The notes: generated by a model from the letters alone, not told the origin. Counted from the stretch's first letter, positions 24,841 through 36,701 are shown. The stretch is DNA of 64,000 nucleotides from Gossypium raimondii (GCF_025698545.1 NC_068575.1:52213980-52277979); one strand, 5' to 3'. Program-made: numbers and translations.

Positions 24841-26727
24841 TCAGCCTCCCCGAGCTTCTCTTCTTGTGGCATCATGAAGCAATTCAATGTCGACTTCCTC
24901 GGGAGGTAGCGGGACGTACCTCACAACCGAACCCCTGATGAAACAGTTCCTCACTGAAAGCTGAAAACAGAAAGAAACATAGAAAGTTTCAAAATGCATG
25001 TACTTTTAAGAGAAAAGATGCACTAACCAAAACCTAGCAAAATCTATTTCATAAATGATCAACAGATTTGTATCAGGCTAGCCACAACAGAGGATCACTG
25101 TAGCTATACCCATCCATTGGATGAGTTGAATCGGCTTTAAATTGGACCAATTCGAGTAAGTTCAGGTCAGTTTTGAGTTCAGTCATTTTGGGTTTAGGAC
25201 AACTGGGTTCTCAGGTCAGGTCATCTCCAGTTCTGATCATTTCATATTTGCATCATTTCAGGTTTGAATAATTTTTTGTTAGGATTTGAGCCATTTCTGG
25301 TTCAAAACATTTTCAGATTTGGGTTAGGTGGGTTTCGGTTACTGGCTTTTATGGTCAAATCAGGATTGAGACGAGTTAGGGTTCAGATTATCGGGTTGAG
25401 TTTCTAGGTTGGCAACAGAATTGGCAGGTCTAGCATTGACAGGTTTATCTGGGTCCAAAACAAACCAATCTTTCATAGCAGCAAACAAGTTGGATTACAT
25501 TGCTACTCTATTCTCAAAGCATCATGGGGCAAGATCAAGCGATCAATTACTACATGGGTTTTCAAAGTTGAGCCGAATCCAATGCCAATATTGGGATGAA
25601 AGTCTTTCAGGTAATACATAATACTGGGACGACTTCTTTCAGGTAACCATGATATTGACAAGGCATATTTTGCAGTACTGAGTGTAATGTTCCTGAATCC
25701 ACTTTTCTGACTATCGCTCTACAGCCATGGGTAAAAAAATAGGAACAAGAAGTTCCCATAAAAAATACGAGTGCTTGTGGATTTTCACCTAAAGATAAAC
25801 CTCCTTAGAGGATAAAATTGGCATTCACATGACACAGGGAAGAGACATACCATTCGTGCAAACAAAAAAAAAATACAAAAAGTAAATAACAATAGATGAT
25901 AAGAGGAGACAATTTTTAACAGACGTAAAGGAAGAGCCAGGATTTTAGATGCAAAGAAGAAACGCTGGGGAGTGGCAATTTAAACTAAGATGAGAGGTTT
26001 TGGACTTTGGGGTGTTGAAAAATGCGAAGTTTACTATATTCATCACCTCTCAAGTAAAACAATGGCGAATACTAGTTAAAGGCTAAATTATGAAGTAGCT
26101 GGCAGATACTCAGTACAAAATCAACTAAAAAAAGAGATAACCTAAATAAAGGAAGACTGTCACAGTGTAAAAAAGAACTGAAAAGCCCTAAATTCAGCTT
26201 CCATCATCTCATGTTTACCCTTTTCTGAGAGGGAGGGGAAGGGGGCGAGTGCAGGGACTAGAAGGACCCAATTTAATTTTTTTCCAAAAGAACCCTAAAT
26301 CTTTATACACCTAATTTTAAAGTAATTCCTTGATAAAATCCCAATGAAAATAAGAAAATGGAGGTGGAAATCAATTAGCAGATGAACCGGGGGGGGGGGG
26401 GCATACCATGTGAGGGTACTTGTCTTGATCGACAACCCTAGTATTCTCGAGCTTGATGTTGAGATATTGATCAACGGAGTGAAGAGTTCCTCTAATTGCT
26501 AAATCATTCTTCAGCTCCACCGTCACTTCTCTTCCCACTAAGTCCTTGAAATACGAAAAAAACAACTGCAACCCCCAACAACAGAAAGAACAAAAAGATA
26601 ATCAAAGGGGAGCCCAGTGGAATTAAGGGGAAATAGTTTCTGAACTCAATTGAATCTAAAAGATTATAAAAAAAATGGCAGCCAGAAAAAATATACGAAA
26701 AAGAGGAAAGGAAAAGAAGATTACCAT
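24841..26727 (-). CDS. LSM2: U6 snRNA-associated Sm-like protein LSm2
   Basis: Three coding exons (minus): 26727-26725 (ATG only), 26565-26407 and 24960-24841, giving 93 residues, the usual LSm2 length. The Sm1 region is FKDLVGREVTVELKNDLAIRG..DQYLNIKLEN. Sm2 is NCFIRGSVVRYVPLP. The acidic/basic tail is DIELLHDATRREARGG. Known role: LSm2 is part of the LSm1-7 ring (cytoplasmic decapping and mRNA decay) and the LSm2-8 ring (nuclear, binds the U6 snRNA 3' end for splicing). The start codon is the last triplet of the first exon, directly followed by GTAATC. The next ATG-like frame in exon 2 would only give an intron-derived MQL start. The 5' leader overlaps LTR-like sequence (see 26761-27064). 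Confidence 0.95.
25100..25440. repeat. GGTTCAGGTCAG-rich degenerate repeat in LSM2 intron 2
   Basis: Variants of the words TTCAGGTCAG, GGGTTTAGG, TTTCAGGTT and GGGTTAGG recur across this part of the 1.4-kb intron. The sequence looks like a decayed simple-motif repeat of the sort found in plant intergenic DNA. It has no coding capacity. Confidence 0.35.
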
Positions 26728-26760
26728 GATTTTGATCCTCTAATCAGAAGCCAAGAGATA

Positions 26761-27064
26761 TGTGAGAAATCTCCAGAAGTCGAGAAGAAGAGAAGGCAGC
26801 AGAGAACAGAAAGCAATGGAGGAAGAAGAAAATGAAAATTTCATTCCATAACTGAATGGTAACCAATTGCCCCCGCCTCTGCTGTTAAAAACTGTTAAAA
26901 CACGAGGGAGGAGTTACAGGGAAATTGAATTTCGGTTAAACATCGTTAATCGTTATGTAAGCTGTAGTTATGGAACGCACCGTTTTCATTAAAGGGTGAC
27001 ATCTCATACCAAGCCTTCGCACGTATCGTTTTAACCTCAAGTTAAAACACACTGTTTCATTAAA
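26761..27064 (-). mobile_element. LTR-like copy covering the LSM2 5' leader and promoter
   Basis: This stretch aligns by eye almost end to end with the LTR at 30376-30631. Shared blocks are GAGAAATCTCC, AAGAAGAGAAGG, AAGCAATGGAGGA, GGTAACCAATTGCCCC, CACGAGGGAGGAGTTACA and CGCACCGTTT..CATTAAA. It begins 34 bases upstream of the LSM2 start codon. It therefore contains the likely transcription start, including a CT-rich leader on the LSM2 strand. Either the LTR supplies the LSM2 promoter, or the element carries a copy of that promoter. The right edge is blurred by the MITE insertion at 27069. Confidence 0.6.
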
Positions 27065-27068
27065 TTAA

Positions 27069-27642
27069 GGGTCTGTTTGATTGACGGAATTGATTTTTCG
27101 GAAAATCATTTCTAACTTTTCCAACGTTTGATTGGCAGAAAACATTTTCCATTTGGAAAATGAACTCCAAAACAAGGGGAAATGGGTTACATTTTAGGGA
27201 AAATGTCTTACCCTTTCAATTTCCGTAAGACATTTTCCGTGCTCTCCTCTCTATCGCCTCCTTCATTCCTTCCTTCATTTCCGGTAGAAAACTGCTTCTG
27301 TTTATTGATTTTCCAGTAACTTATTTTTTTAATTATTTAATACTTATTTTTTTAACAAAATTACAAATAATTTATTTGATATTAGTTTTTTTCAATTTAT
27401 AACGATTAATATTGTAGCTTAATAATTGAATATTATTATAAATAAATCATTGCAATATATGTTAAAACAATTTAAAATATAAAAACTTATTAATATATGT
27501 AAAAACAACTTTTCCAGAAAATATTTTCAGGAAATCTGCCAAACAGCAGAAAATATTTTCTAGTAAATCATTTTACAGAAAAGTAAAACATTTTCCAGAA
27601 ATCATTTTACAGAAAATATTTTACTGGCAATCAAACAGACCC
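27069..27642. mobile_element. PIF/Harbinger-like MITE (574 bp)
   Basis: The terminal inverted repeats are GGGTCTGTTTGATTG at the left and CAATCAAACAGACCC at the right. They are flanked on both sides by TAA, the 3-bp target duplication typical of PIF/Harbinger (Tourist-like) elements. Inside are GGAAAATGTC..GTAAGACATTTTCC stems and an AT-rich core with no open frame. The core and right end match the right part of the larger element at 60034-62786. Confidence 0.85.
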
Positions 27643-30375
27643 TAAGATACTAAACGTGTGTTCGACTAACAACATAAATAGAAATGAACAGAAAGGAAAC
27701 AGAATTAACATAAATAGATATAAACTTGTAAAAATTATAAAAAAAATCATAAAATTTTTATTTAGACTAGTTAGCCCAAAATCAATAAGGGTCCTAGTTC
27801 AGAGAAAGCTATCTTTAAAAAGGCTAAAACGAGTTCTATAGTTTAGAGTTTTACTAGACATTTTATTAATAAGATAAGTGGCCATTAACAAGGTCTCTCT
27901 CTAAAGATAACGTGGTACTTGATTAGTAAACATCAAGGCTCTAATTACTTTCAAAAGATGATGATTTTTTGTTTTCGCAATCACATTTTGTTGTAGTGTA
28001 TTTGTACAAAAGTTTTGGTGGACTATTCCATGTTTAATTAAGAAAACGTCTAATTGGTTACTAAAAAATTATTCACCATTATCACTTCAAAATATTTTTA
28101 TTTTCACACCAATTTGTGTTTTCACCGTAGTATAAAAAGATTGAAACACATTTTTAACATCAGACTTATATTTTAATAAAAACACCCGACAAATGTGAGT
28201 ATGATCATAAATAAATGTGACAAACCAACGTTTTCCTAAAAAAGTTTACTCTCGAGGGTCATAAAATATCACTATGAATGAACGAAAAAAGGTTTGGAAG
28301 CTTTATATTTCTGAGGTAGAAATAAATGACCAATGATGTTTAGCCAATTACAAAATTCACGGCGATATGAAGGACTTTATTCTTAAACAGATCAAGTAAC
28401 AAGTGTCTTAAATAGTAGAAATTAGGGTGTCCAAGCCTATAATGTCAAATCATAACCTTATCAAAACTAGAAACATAGTTCAAACATAGAGTAGTTGTTG
28501 GTCGACTTAGATGGTAAGTAAATTCCACCAAATTATTTAGTACTGTGAATCATCCTCCTCGAGACCATGTCCTAAAATTTATACATAGATGAGTCAAATA
28601 TAACACGACAATTCGAGGAATGGGATAATTTATTGACAAATATGTGATTACATGTAAAACCAAGAAGTGTGAAATTTTAATAGTGCCTTTCTCGACTATT
28701 GCCGAGAACGACTCATCTGCTATTTTGATCTTTTTGTTTTCTACACTAGGTGTGTAACTTGAGAAAAGGAAATGACTACTAGTCATGTGATCACTAGCTC
28801 CAGAATCAATTATCCACGTGTTTGTTTTACAATGCTTGATACTAAAAAAAAAACAGAAGAATCAATACCTAATTGGACAAAAGAGCAAGAAGGAGTATTG
28901 GATGAGTTAAGAATAGAAGGATTCATTTGAAACTGTGGTGATTGAAAAAACTTGTGTAGATGCTCTAGTTGTTCCTTAGTGAATGGAGACTCTTCTAGAG
29001 AAATTTGTTGCTCATGATTTCAATTAGTCGTTTGGAAAGCTCTGCTATCTCCAAATTGTGAACCACGACCATTGTCACTCTTCTTTCTCTCGTTCATTTG
29101 TTTTCCATGAAGCTTCCAACACGTATCTCGAGTGTGCCAATATTTGTTTACAGAGGTGGGAACAAGGTTTCTTTCTTTTTTTCACTGTCATCATCATTTT
29201 TAACAGTCATAAGAGCATAATTATCATCATTAGCTTCAAAACTTGGCCTTAACATTACTTTTCTCCTAGTCTCCTCTCTTCTAACCTCAGAAAAAATCTC
29301 ATGGAGTGTTGGAAGCGATTTTTCCCTAGGATTTGATATCTCACTTCGTCAAATTCTCTATTTAAACCAGCCAGAAATAAATAAATTCTCTCATTCTCTT
29401 CTTTTTTCATAGCTTTTACACTATCTTAAGGACACTCTCATTCATCATTATAACATTGATTTGGTTCTTGCCCCAAAGAGACATCATCTCATTATAATAA
29501 AAAGTAACCTCCTTTTCCCCTTGCCTAGCCTTCTAGAGTTTTATTTTTAACTCAAAGATCTGTAAAGTGTTTTCTAAATCTAAATAGGTGTTTTTCATAG
29601 CGTCACAAATATTTTAACAGTCGGGAGAAAACAAAAAGTTTACCTATGGATGCTTCCATGGAATTGATAAGTCACACAATTATTATAAAATTTTCTAACC
29701 TCCACGTGCTCATCCTTGGATCGCCCACTTGTAGTTGCTTGACTTCCCCAATTAAATGGCCTAACTTGTCGTGCTCATCAATTGCTAACTTCACAGACTG
29801 CGACCATTCGAGCTAATTCTTGTCATTCAGCTTGTGAGATGTTAGCTAAAAAGAGGGTGAGATGCCTTTTCACCTTGAGTCATTGCACTCTCGGTACTTG
29901 TTCCAACGTCAAAATTTTCTATCTCCATTTGGTTGTTTTAAACATGGTGTTATTGGAGATTTAACCTAGCTTTTATGCCATGAAAGCTTTCAAAAGAGTA
30001 TTCAATAAAACCGTTCTAATTTTATTATGTACAAAATTGAATTTAAATAGGAAAAAGACTCACAACATAATTGAGAAATAATTCCCTTATAGTAAACTAT
30101 TAAAAAAATTAAAAAAAAACTCAACAAATCTCAATTGATTATTCTAAGACTTATCTATCTAAATAACTTAAACAATATCCCAAAATATATGGGTTTCAAC
30201 ACGTATTTCAACAAAATCATCGTTCAAATCCTTCGAACGTCCCTCCAATTTGATGTCCCATTCAGATAACTCAATTTGAAGTTTGGTCACCTCCTGTTGA
30301 AGATGGGTAACCTCCTTTTGTAGTTGCATTGAAATTTCATCACCGGCCATCGAGGATCATCTTGCTCTGATATCT
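27643..30375 (-). mobile_element. Decayed antisense Ty1/copia internal region
   Basis: Read on the minus strand from the right: a coiled-coil-like leader starting MAGDEISMQLQ at 30350; a zinc-knuckle-like segment with CWKLHGK near 29120; a protease segment WIIDSGASDHMT near 28790; and integrase-like pieces (a GIVHQ segment near 28030, NKMSSKTLNYRT near 27830). Stops and frameshifts are frequent. Reverse transcriptase and RNase H are not seen, so the 3' part has been deleted. The element is dead. Confidence 0.8.
30363..30375 (-). other. Primer-binding site of the copia remnant
   Basis: On the minus strand directly after the LTR end, AGATATCAGAGCA matches TGGTATCAGAGCA, the complement of the plant initiator tRNA-Met 3' end, at 11 of 13 positions. 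It fixes the LTR border. Confidence 0.75.
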
Positions 30376-30631
30376 TGTTAAGAGAAATCTCCAAAAGTCC
30401 ACAAGAAGAGAAGGAAGCAATGGAGGAGGAGGAAGAAAATGAAAATTTTATTCCATAACAGAATGGTAACCAATTGCCCCTTGCCTCTGCTGTTAAAAAC
30501 ACGAGGGAGGAGTTACAAGGAAATTGAATTTCGATTAAAGGTCGTTACGTACCGCTGTAGTCATGAAACGCACCGTTTCATTAAACAGTGACATCCCATA
30601 CCATGCCTTAACACACACCGTTTCATTAACA
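30376..30631 (-). repeat. 5' LTR of the antisense copia remnant (256 bp)
   Basis: It begins TGTTAA and ends TTAACA, with perfect 6-bp inverted ends and the TG..CA rule. It abuts the primer site at 30363-30375. Its sequence is related to the LSM2 upstream region at 26761-27064. Confidence 0.8.
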
Positions 30632-31316
30632 GGAAAGAACAAAAAAGAAAACATAACAGAATTAACAGAAAAGGAAATCCAAATTACAGCAATAAAATAT
30701 TATCCCTGAACAAGATAGTTTTCAGGGTTTTGTTGCGAAGAAAATTAAAATAAGAATTTGATGGAGCATAGCCAGTAACCTTCCTAAAGCTGAACCGAGT
30801 TGCACAACGAAAACCAAACGAATTACTTAACAACTCCATTACTCAATTACGAATATAGCCTCACCTTTCTTTCATAAGCATGAGGCTTTTCTGCCATAAT
30901 TGAAATTCTCCAGATTTTTTTTCTTTTTAAATATCAAAAAGAAATTTCCACATTGAGCTTCAAATAATTCGAAATCAGAACGACTCCCCACATTAAATTA
31001 TTTTACTCCTCCATTTAATTGTCCTCGGCATTTATTTTATTCATAACGTCAAAATTAGCAGCTGATTCATGCGTTCTTCAAACAAACATCAGCGGTAAGA
31101 AATGGGGGAGCTTCAATTTTGGACAACTTCTCATTCCCAATACAAAGCAAACAGATGGACACCAAATGAACAACTGCATTTACATCTCTTACTGAAAAAA
31201 CACCAAAACCTTTTACTACTGGAACTATTTCCTAATCCTACAGAAATTTATATTTTCCTTTAAGAAAGAAAAAAAAATCATTTGCTTTTCCTTTTCAACT
31301 GCAAAAGCTGCAGCTA
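30632..31316. other. Intergenic spacer, 3' flank of the BPM gene
   Basis: AT-rich sequence with no gene. The right part probably holds the BPM 3' UTR. Confidence 0.5.
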
Positions 31317-34300
31317 TTATAGCCGCTGCTTCACCCGCCTACCATTGGCATCACTTCCGTCAAGGATGGCTTCATTCCCATGTCTGCATACGATCACTGG
31401 GTGTTCATTCACTCTAGCCACATACTCCAATAGCTCAGTTAGGACAGAAGGGCAACTTTGCTTCAAGTACTCAAAACCATCAGTTTGCATTACAGCTGCA
31501 AACAAGAAAATTAAACCAGCGGTTCAGTTAAGAAACATTGTTAGAAAAGAGCACACCGTTGACTTTCATCCAACTAAGATAACTTACAACCACAATGCTG
31601 ACAATGGGATAAATCTTGTAACAACTATGGATATTTAAAACTGATTCTTCAGACGTTTATTAGATTGCAACAACTTTTACATAATGCATATGAAGTCATT
31701 ACCCACTGAAATCCCAAATGAGGGATACAGGATAACTGTATAAAGGGTGGAAAAGTCTGAGATCTCAACAAAAGCTTGTAACAGGCCCTATGCATTTGTT
31801 ATATCTGTTCGCAAGAAAAATGGTTGCACCATATCATGGAGGATAAGAATAGCACTACATGGAACTCCAAGGTCAGACCAGCTTTGACTGCATTAAGCAG
31901 TGGCATTTGTGTGACCAATATAAAAGTAAGACATATCCTAATAAATGTTCAAACCTATTGTCTTTCCACCCAATCTACAAGGCTGAAAAGCAAGGTCCCA
32001 GAAATAAGGAGCTAGAAGATGACTTCCTAGGATTTTATCTAAAACCAATTCTCACCAATTTGTCTGCCTGCGGTGAGCAGTCCATTTTCAAAGATTTCCA
32101 GTTTAAAAGACTCACCCCTTAGATTTTCGGGCATTGCAACAAACTTGAGACACACAGCTTTCAGTCGGAAACAATGGTGTTGTTCCGCCAAGGCCAAAGT
32201 AGTTGCCACAGTGTTAATGGCAACAACCTCACAAAGGTTAGCCTCACACATTAGTCGCAGCCTGTCTAGTCCATACCTATCAGCAGCTGCGAGCAGATGT
32301 TGAGACATCAAAGTAAAGGCCCACTTTGAGGTGAGACCAGTGAGCTCCTCCATGTCGGGAAGAGAATCCCAGTATATAAAATGAAGTAGGGCCTGAAATG
32401 TGCAAAATATGGCATAGAGACAATACTTTATCAGTAATCAGTACAATAATTGCGTACACATTAGTAGTCAATTTACTTTAGCTTGACTAGTAACTTATAG
32501 AAACTTAAAATATGGCATGAAGATTTTTCAGAAATGCACAGACACATACAACTTGACCACCCACACGTGCTTTATATGAAGCAATTAACTAAAAGCTTAA
32601 GACAATACATGCTATGATTCTGATTTCAGACTACTAAAATCAGACACTACAGCATATGGTTTCTAATGCGAAGTGTCCATAACTACTTATTCACATCAGG
32701 CATGCTATCAATGGGAAGTAGCCATCATGAATCTGAGTCCAGTGAATGCTATAAGAAGTAGCATGAGCTTTAGTCCTACACAAGAGGAGGAGGTATTGCA
32801 CTGAACCTTAAAAACAGGAGCTTCCATATCTTCAACTTCTATTTGCTTTGTATTATGATCCTTCATTGGACCAAAAAGCTGTGCCCTAAACACGGGTGAA
32901 CGAGCAGCAAGTACCAACTTGTGGGCTGGAAAGAATTCCCCATCAACTTCAAAGCTAACATCAGTTTGCTTTCCACTTTCTAGTAGCTGTCCAAAATGAT
33001 GACCAATGTTTGAAGGCGGAACAGCTATGGAGAAAATCTTAGGACCCTCAGTATGTGACATAACAACGCCAACACTACAGTGAACAGATAGACAATCATC
33101 CTTGAGGTAGTCTGATTGTTCCAGTAGCATTCTTTTGAAAAATCGTTTATATCCCCTGTGTCAAATCAAACTAATTACTTCACTACTCACCAAAAGTTTT
33201 GATATGCAATTGGAAGGGAAACAAACAAATATACTTCTTCAGTTAGCTCATTGTTTTTTTTACTTTTGGGGGCCGAGGGGGGGGGGGAAGCAAAAGAGAC
33301 TGGAAGAGTCAAAACCAGGAACTTGACAAATCCCCCAACAAACATTCAGTTAAGAACCTATAGGAAAACCAGCTAAGCCAAAATTCTGAAATATCACAAC
33401 CCAAAAATGTATAACTAACATTTAACATCTAGTTAGTTAAAGTCAGACATAATGAACAACCAGACAATGAGGCAAACAAAAGCTACAAACAATGGAGTTA
33501 TTCAATTAGGCTAGCAATAGTGTTGTTGCATATATCTTTGTGGATCATTTCTGACAGGATTGTACTTGTAACCAAATTGTTTTATGATGCCACAAAATAC
33601 ACAAGCTGCAGTGAGGTTAAACTGTATGGATTGACATCAAGCACAAGAAGCATGGCTTCAAAAAATAATCAATGTAGACAAACAATCAAACTGAAGGCAC
33701 TATGCAAAATACTAGAACTAAAATATATTAAACAAATTAAAAAAAGAACCTCAAAACTTAAACATTAGCCTCAAAACATTCAATTTTAGTACAATATCCA
33801 ATAAAAAGTAACTCATACACATGCAAAGCTCGAAATAGCAAACCAGACATATTACCAAATTCAAATTAACAGTACATGTCATATAATCTTAATGAGGCGA
33901 GACGAATGACAGAGAAAACCAAAATAATAGTACTAATGACTTTAAAATCTAATACTAGTAGTGAATGTTAAAGTCAGCCAGGAACTTAGCTAGCTAACAA
34001 TAATGGGAAAAGCATAATGCACAGGCAAGTAACATAGAATAGTGGCTAATAGCATCTAGGCCACTAACCAATTTTAAAAAAATTCTTGAAACATTATGAT
34101 CAGCCAGCCACCCCAACTTCTTTTGATGTCAAAAAAAATATAACACCAGATAGAAGTTCATTCCTCAATTTCTTCTAACATGTTGCTATCTACCATAATA
34201 GGCAACACACTTGTCATGCAAACATCCCAACTCCGTACGAACCAACATAAAGCTCAAAAATGAAGCAGAAAAAGGCCCAGGATCCATCCTTTTGTCAACC

Positions 34301-34965
34301 TAGGAATAACAAATTACAGAACAGGAAACATAACCAACCCATCGAGCAGTTCTTACTGGGTAGCAATACACTTTAAACTCCGTAAAACATTACGACAGAG
34401 GACCAAGAGCCATGATTAACACGTCAAACCCTCAAAACCGACCAAAACATCAATCAACCCAAAGATAACTCGCCATTGTAAAGCCTAAAAAAACCACCCC
34501 CTAGCTCCAACGAAAAACCAAGCCAAAGACCAATCCAGTGAAATAAAATAAAATTTACCACATGCTGCCGCGATACTTAAGCGTATAGGGCCCACTCTCA
34601 AGCGTCCTCCCAAAATGGCTATGAACCTTATGCCTCTCTTTGCCGCTTTGATCCAAAAGTGTGAGCTCAAAGAGCGCCCTAACGTCGGTCCCCTCGCTTG
34701 CTAAGGCAATGAACAACGAAATGTAGGCGGCATTGTCTTCGGGGCTTTTCCCATCGGGATAAAAATAGATCGCCCACAAATATCCACCCACCATGAATGT
34801 GTCTGAAGCTATGTATTTGCCAATCCCAGAACCTTTCGACAGCGAGTACCCCGTGATCTTGAACTGATGTGACCCATTCACCGTCTCCGTCACCGACGTC
34901 GAAGTCGTGGTGGCGCTGACGGAGGAGGTCGACGGCTTCAACGTTTCCCGTAAAACCCTCCCCAT
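31317..34965 (-). CDS. BTB/POZ and MATH domain-containing protein (BPM family)
   Basis: Four exons (minus): 34965-34559, 33155-32807, 32392-32116 and 31495-31317, giving 403 residues; Arabidopsis BPMs are about 400-465. A Ser/Thr-rich N-terminus is followed by a MATH domain (about 28-165: [52 protein letters not shown]). The BTB/POZ domain is at about 197-310 ([22 protein letters not shown]). A short BACK-like helical tail ([22 protein letters not shown]) and a basic C-terminus follow. Known role: BPM proteins bind CUL3 through BTB and substrates through MATH. They deliver transcription factors (homeobox-leucine zipper, ERF, MYB classes) for ubiquitination, and act in the nucleus in ABA and stress signalling. 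The domain order and exon layout are typical. I cannot assign the BPM number. Confidence 0.95.
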
Positions 34966-35195
34966 ATTCCCCCAGAGGAAATAGTAATTTCCTTAACCTG
35001 GAATTGTAGCTTTTTAAAACTTTCTTCTCTGTTAAAATCGATAAGGATTTTCTAGGGAAGAGGGTTCTTTGAGAAAATTTAGGTTTCTTTTCTTGTTTTC
35101 TGTTATTACGAGAATGAATTTCTAGGGTTTCCAAGAGAGAGAACAGAAAAAAAAGGGAGATAATTGAAGATGGGAAATTCAAGTTACCAATCAAC

Positions 35196-35202
35196 TTATA
35201 TA
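35196..35202 (-). promoter_or_regulatory. Putative TATA box of the BPM gene
   Basis: On the minus strand it reads CTATATAAG, about 230 bases before the start codon. That leaves a leader of about 200 bases, which contains CT-rich stretches. Confidence 0.55.
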
Positions 35203-35299
35203 GAGTTTCAGTTCTCTTTCCATTTGATAATATAATTAAAATTTTGTCATTTTTTTTTAAATTCCATTTTTTTATTACTTGGATTGATGAAAAAAACAT

Positions 35300-36294
35300 T
35301 TATCAATTTCAATTAACATTTAAATTCATTTTCTTTTACATATTTTGTTATGGATGCGAAAAATATTATTAAGGTTTGTGTCTTTGAACCTAAACCATTT
35401 CGTTGTGTTATTGGAGAGTGACATGGTCTCCTCATGTAAAATAAGTGGAAAAAAAATAGGTTTCATTTCGAATAAATTTAAAATTAGATACATTTATTGT
35501 TTTCTTTGAAAAAAAATTCTCGCAATCATGCATCAAAGTAGACAAACAATGATTAGTGATGACATCTAGCTGATACTGGCATCTTTACGAGTATCAGTTC
35601 GCTTACCTATCACCCATTTCTTAATATCATCATCGATCTTTGCCATCCCTAGGTTATCAATTACATGTGGACTTTTCCACGAAAACAAGATGATAGTAGG
35701 AATCAATAAAACTTTCAAAGAGTTGGAGAGGGTGTACACTTCCTTTGCGCTACCGATTGTCGTATAAATTTGTCATTTTTAGGTTTTTAAACTTCTTAGC
35801 ATTCCTAATATTTGCAAGAGACTTAATGTGATATCTAATTCAATCTAATTAATAGTAAGGTGAGTTCTGTCCCGATTAAGAGACTTCGGATAATCTCTTA
35901 TCTGTGTTTAATTGTTTTCACGCAAGAATGTTAAAATTTATATTTCGAAATAATCTAGTTAGTGGCAAGTAATTCTTTATTAGATAATAAAATGGCGGAT
36001 AATCCTTTGTTAGGTTAAATGTCTTTTTTAGATTTTTTAGATGCATAATAATTAAAATTTTTTAATTGCAAACTTGAAGCTACTTTAAACATTTTCAACA
36101 TCACATAATGTCATTATCACAGTAAAAGTATTATGGAGGCCTTTGTACTAGGCAATTCCATTTTACATCCTCTACTCAAAATGGGCAATTTAGTCTCTCG
36201 GCGTTAGATCAAAAAGTAAATTGGTCATTGTATTAAAATTTTCATTGTTTTCTATTGTTAAAAAATAATCTCTATCTCCCCATACATCAACATG
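35300..36294. other. Intergenic DNA, nothing recognised
   Basis: AT-rich sequence upstream of the BPM gene. Both strands were read and no protein family, RNA gene or bounded repeat was recognised. Confidence 0.5.
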
Positions 36295-36302
36295 AGGTAC
36301 AC

Positions 36303-36701
36303 TAGAGGTGATCATGGGCCGGCCAGGCTGGGCCCAGACAAAATTTTAGGCTCGTTTTCTAGGCCCGAGCTTGACCCGACCCGAAATATGGGCCTAAAAA
36401 TTTGTCAAGCCCGGCACGAAAGAAAATTGCTAAGCCTGAACCTGGCCCGGCCCGACCCATATTTGATTAAAAATAATATATATTTAATATATAATTCGGA
36501 TTAAAAGTCCAAAAAATATATATTTAATAAATATATATTTAATATACAATTCAGGCCAGGCCCGGGCAAAAAAGTCTTACAACGGGCCTCGTTTTTTTGC
36601 CCAAACCCATATTTCGGGCCTATATTTTTTTACCCGAACCCTCCTATTTTTTGGGCAAACTGTTGGGCCGGGCCGGGTAGCCCAACCCATGATCACCTCT
36701 A
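36303..36701. mobile_element. hAT-type MITE (399 bp) with exact 8-bp target duplication
   Basis: The ends are TAGAGGTGATCATGGG and its reverse complement CCCATGATCACCTCTA. AGGTACAC flanks both sides exactly (36295-36302 and 36702-36709), the 8-bp duplication expected of hAT elements. The arms are GC-rich with repeated GGCCCGG/CCCGACC words that can fold on each other. The centre is AT-rich (ATATATTTAATATA). No coding capacity. Confidence 0.92.

Noticed and set aside
25409-25621. 70-codon frame inside LSM2 intron 2
   Set aside because: It has no recognisable domain, no splice support and repeat-like surroundings. Likely chance or a small transposon scrap.
26371-26571. LSM2 frame starting MQLFFS
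   Set aside because: The MQ residues are intron sequence read through the acceptor, and its end reads into the intron C-tract. The true protein joins the isolated ATG to LFFSYF.
34679-35299. 206-codon minus-strand frame overlapping the BPM first exon
   Set aside because: It is the out-of-phase reading of the BPM leader and exon 1 with no known domain.
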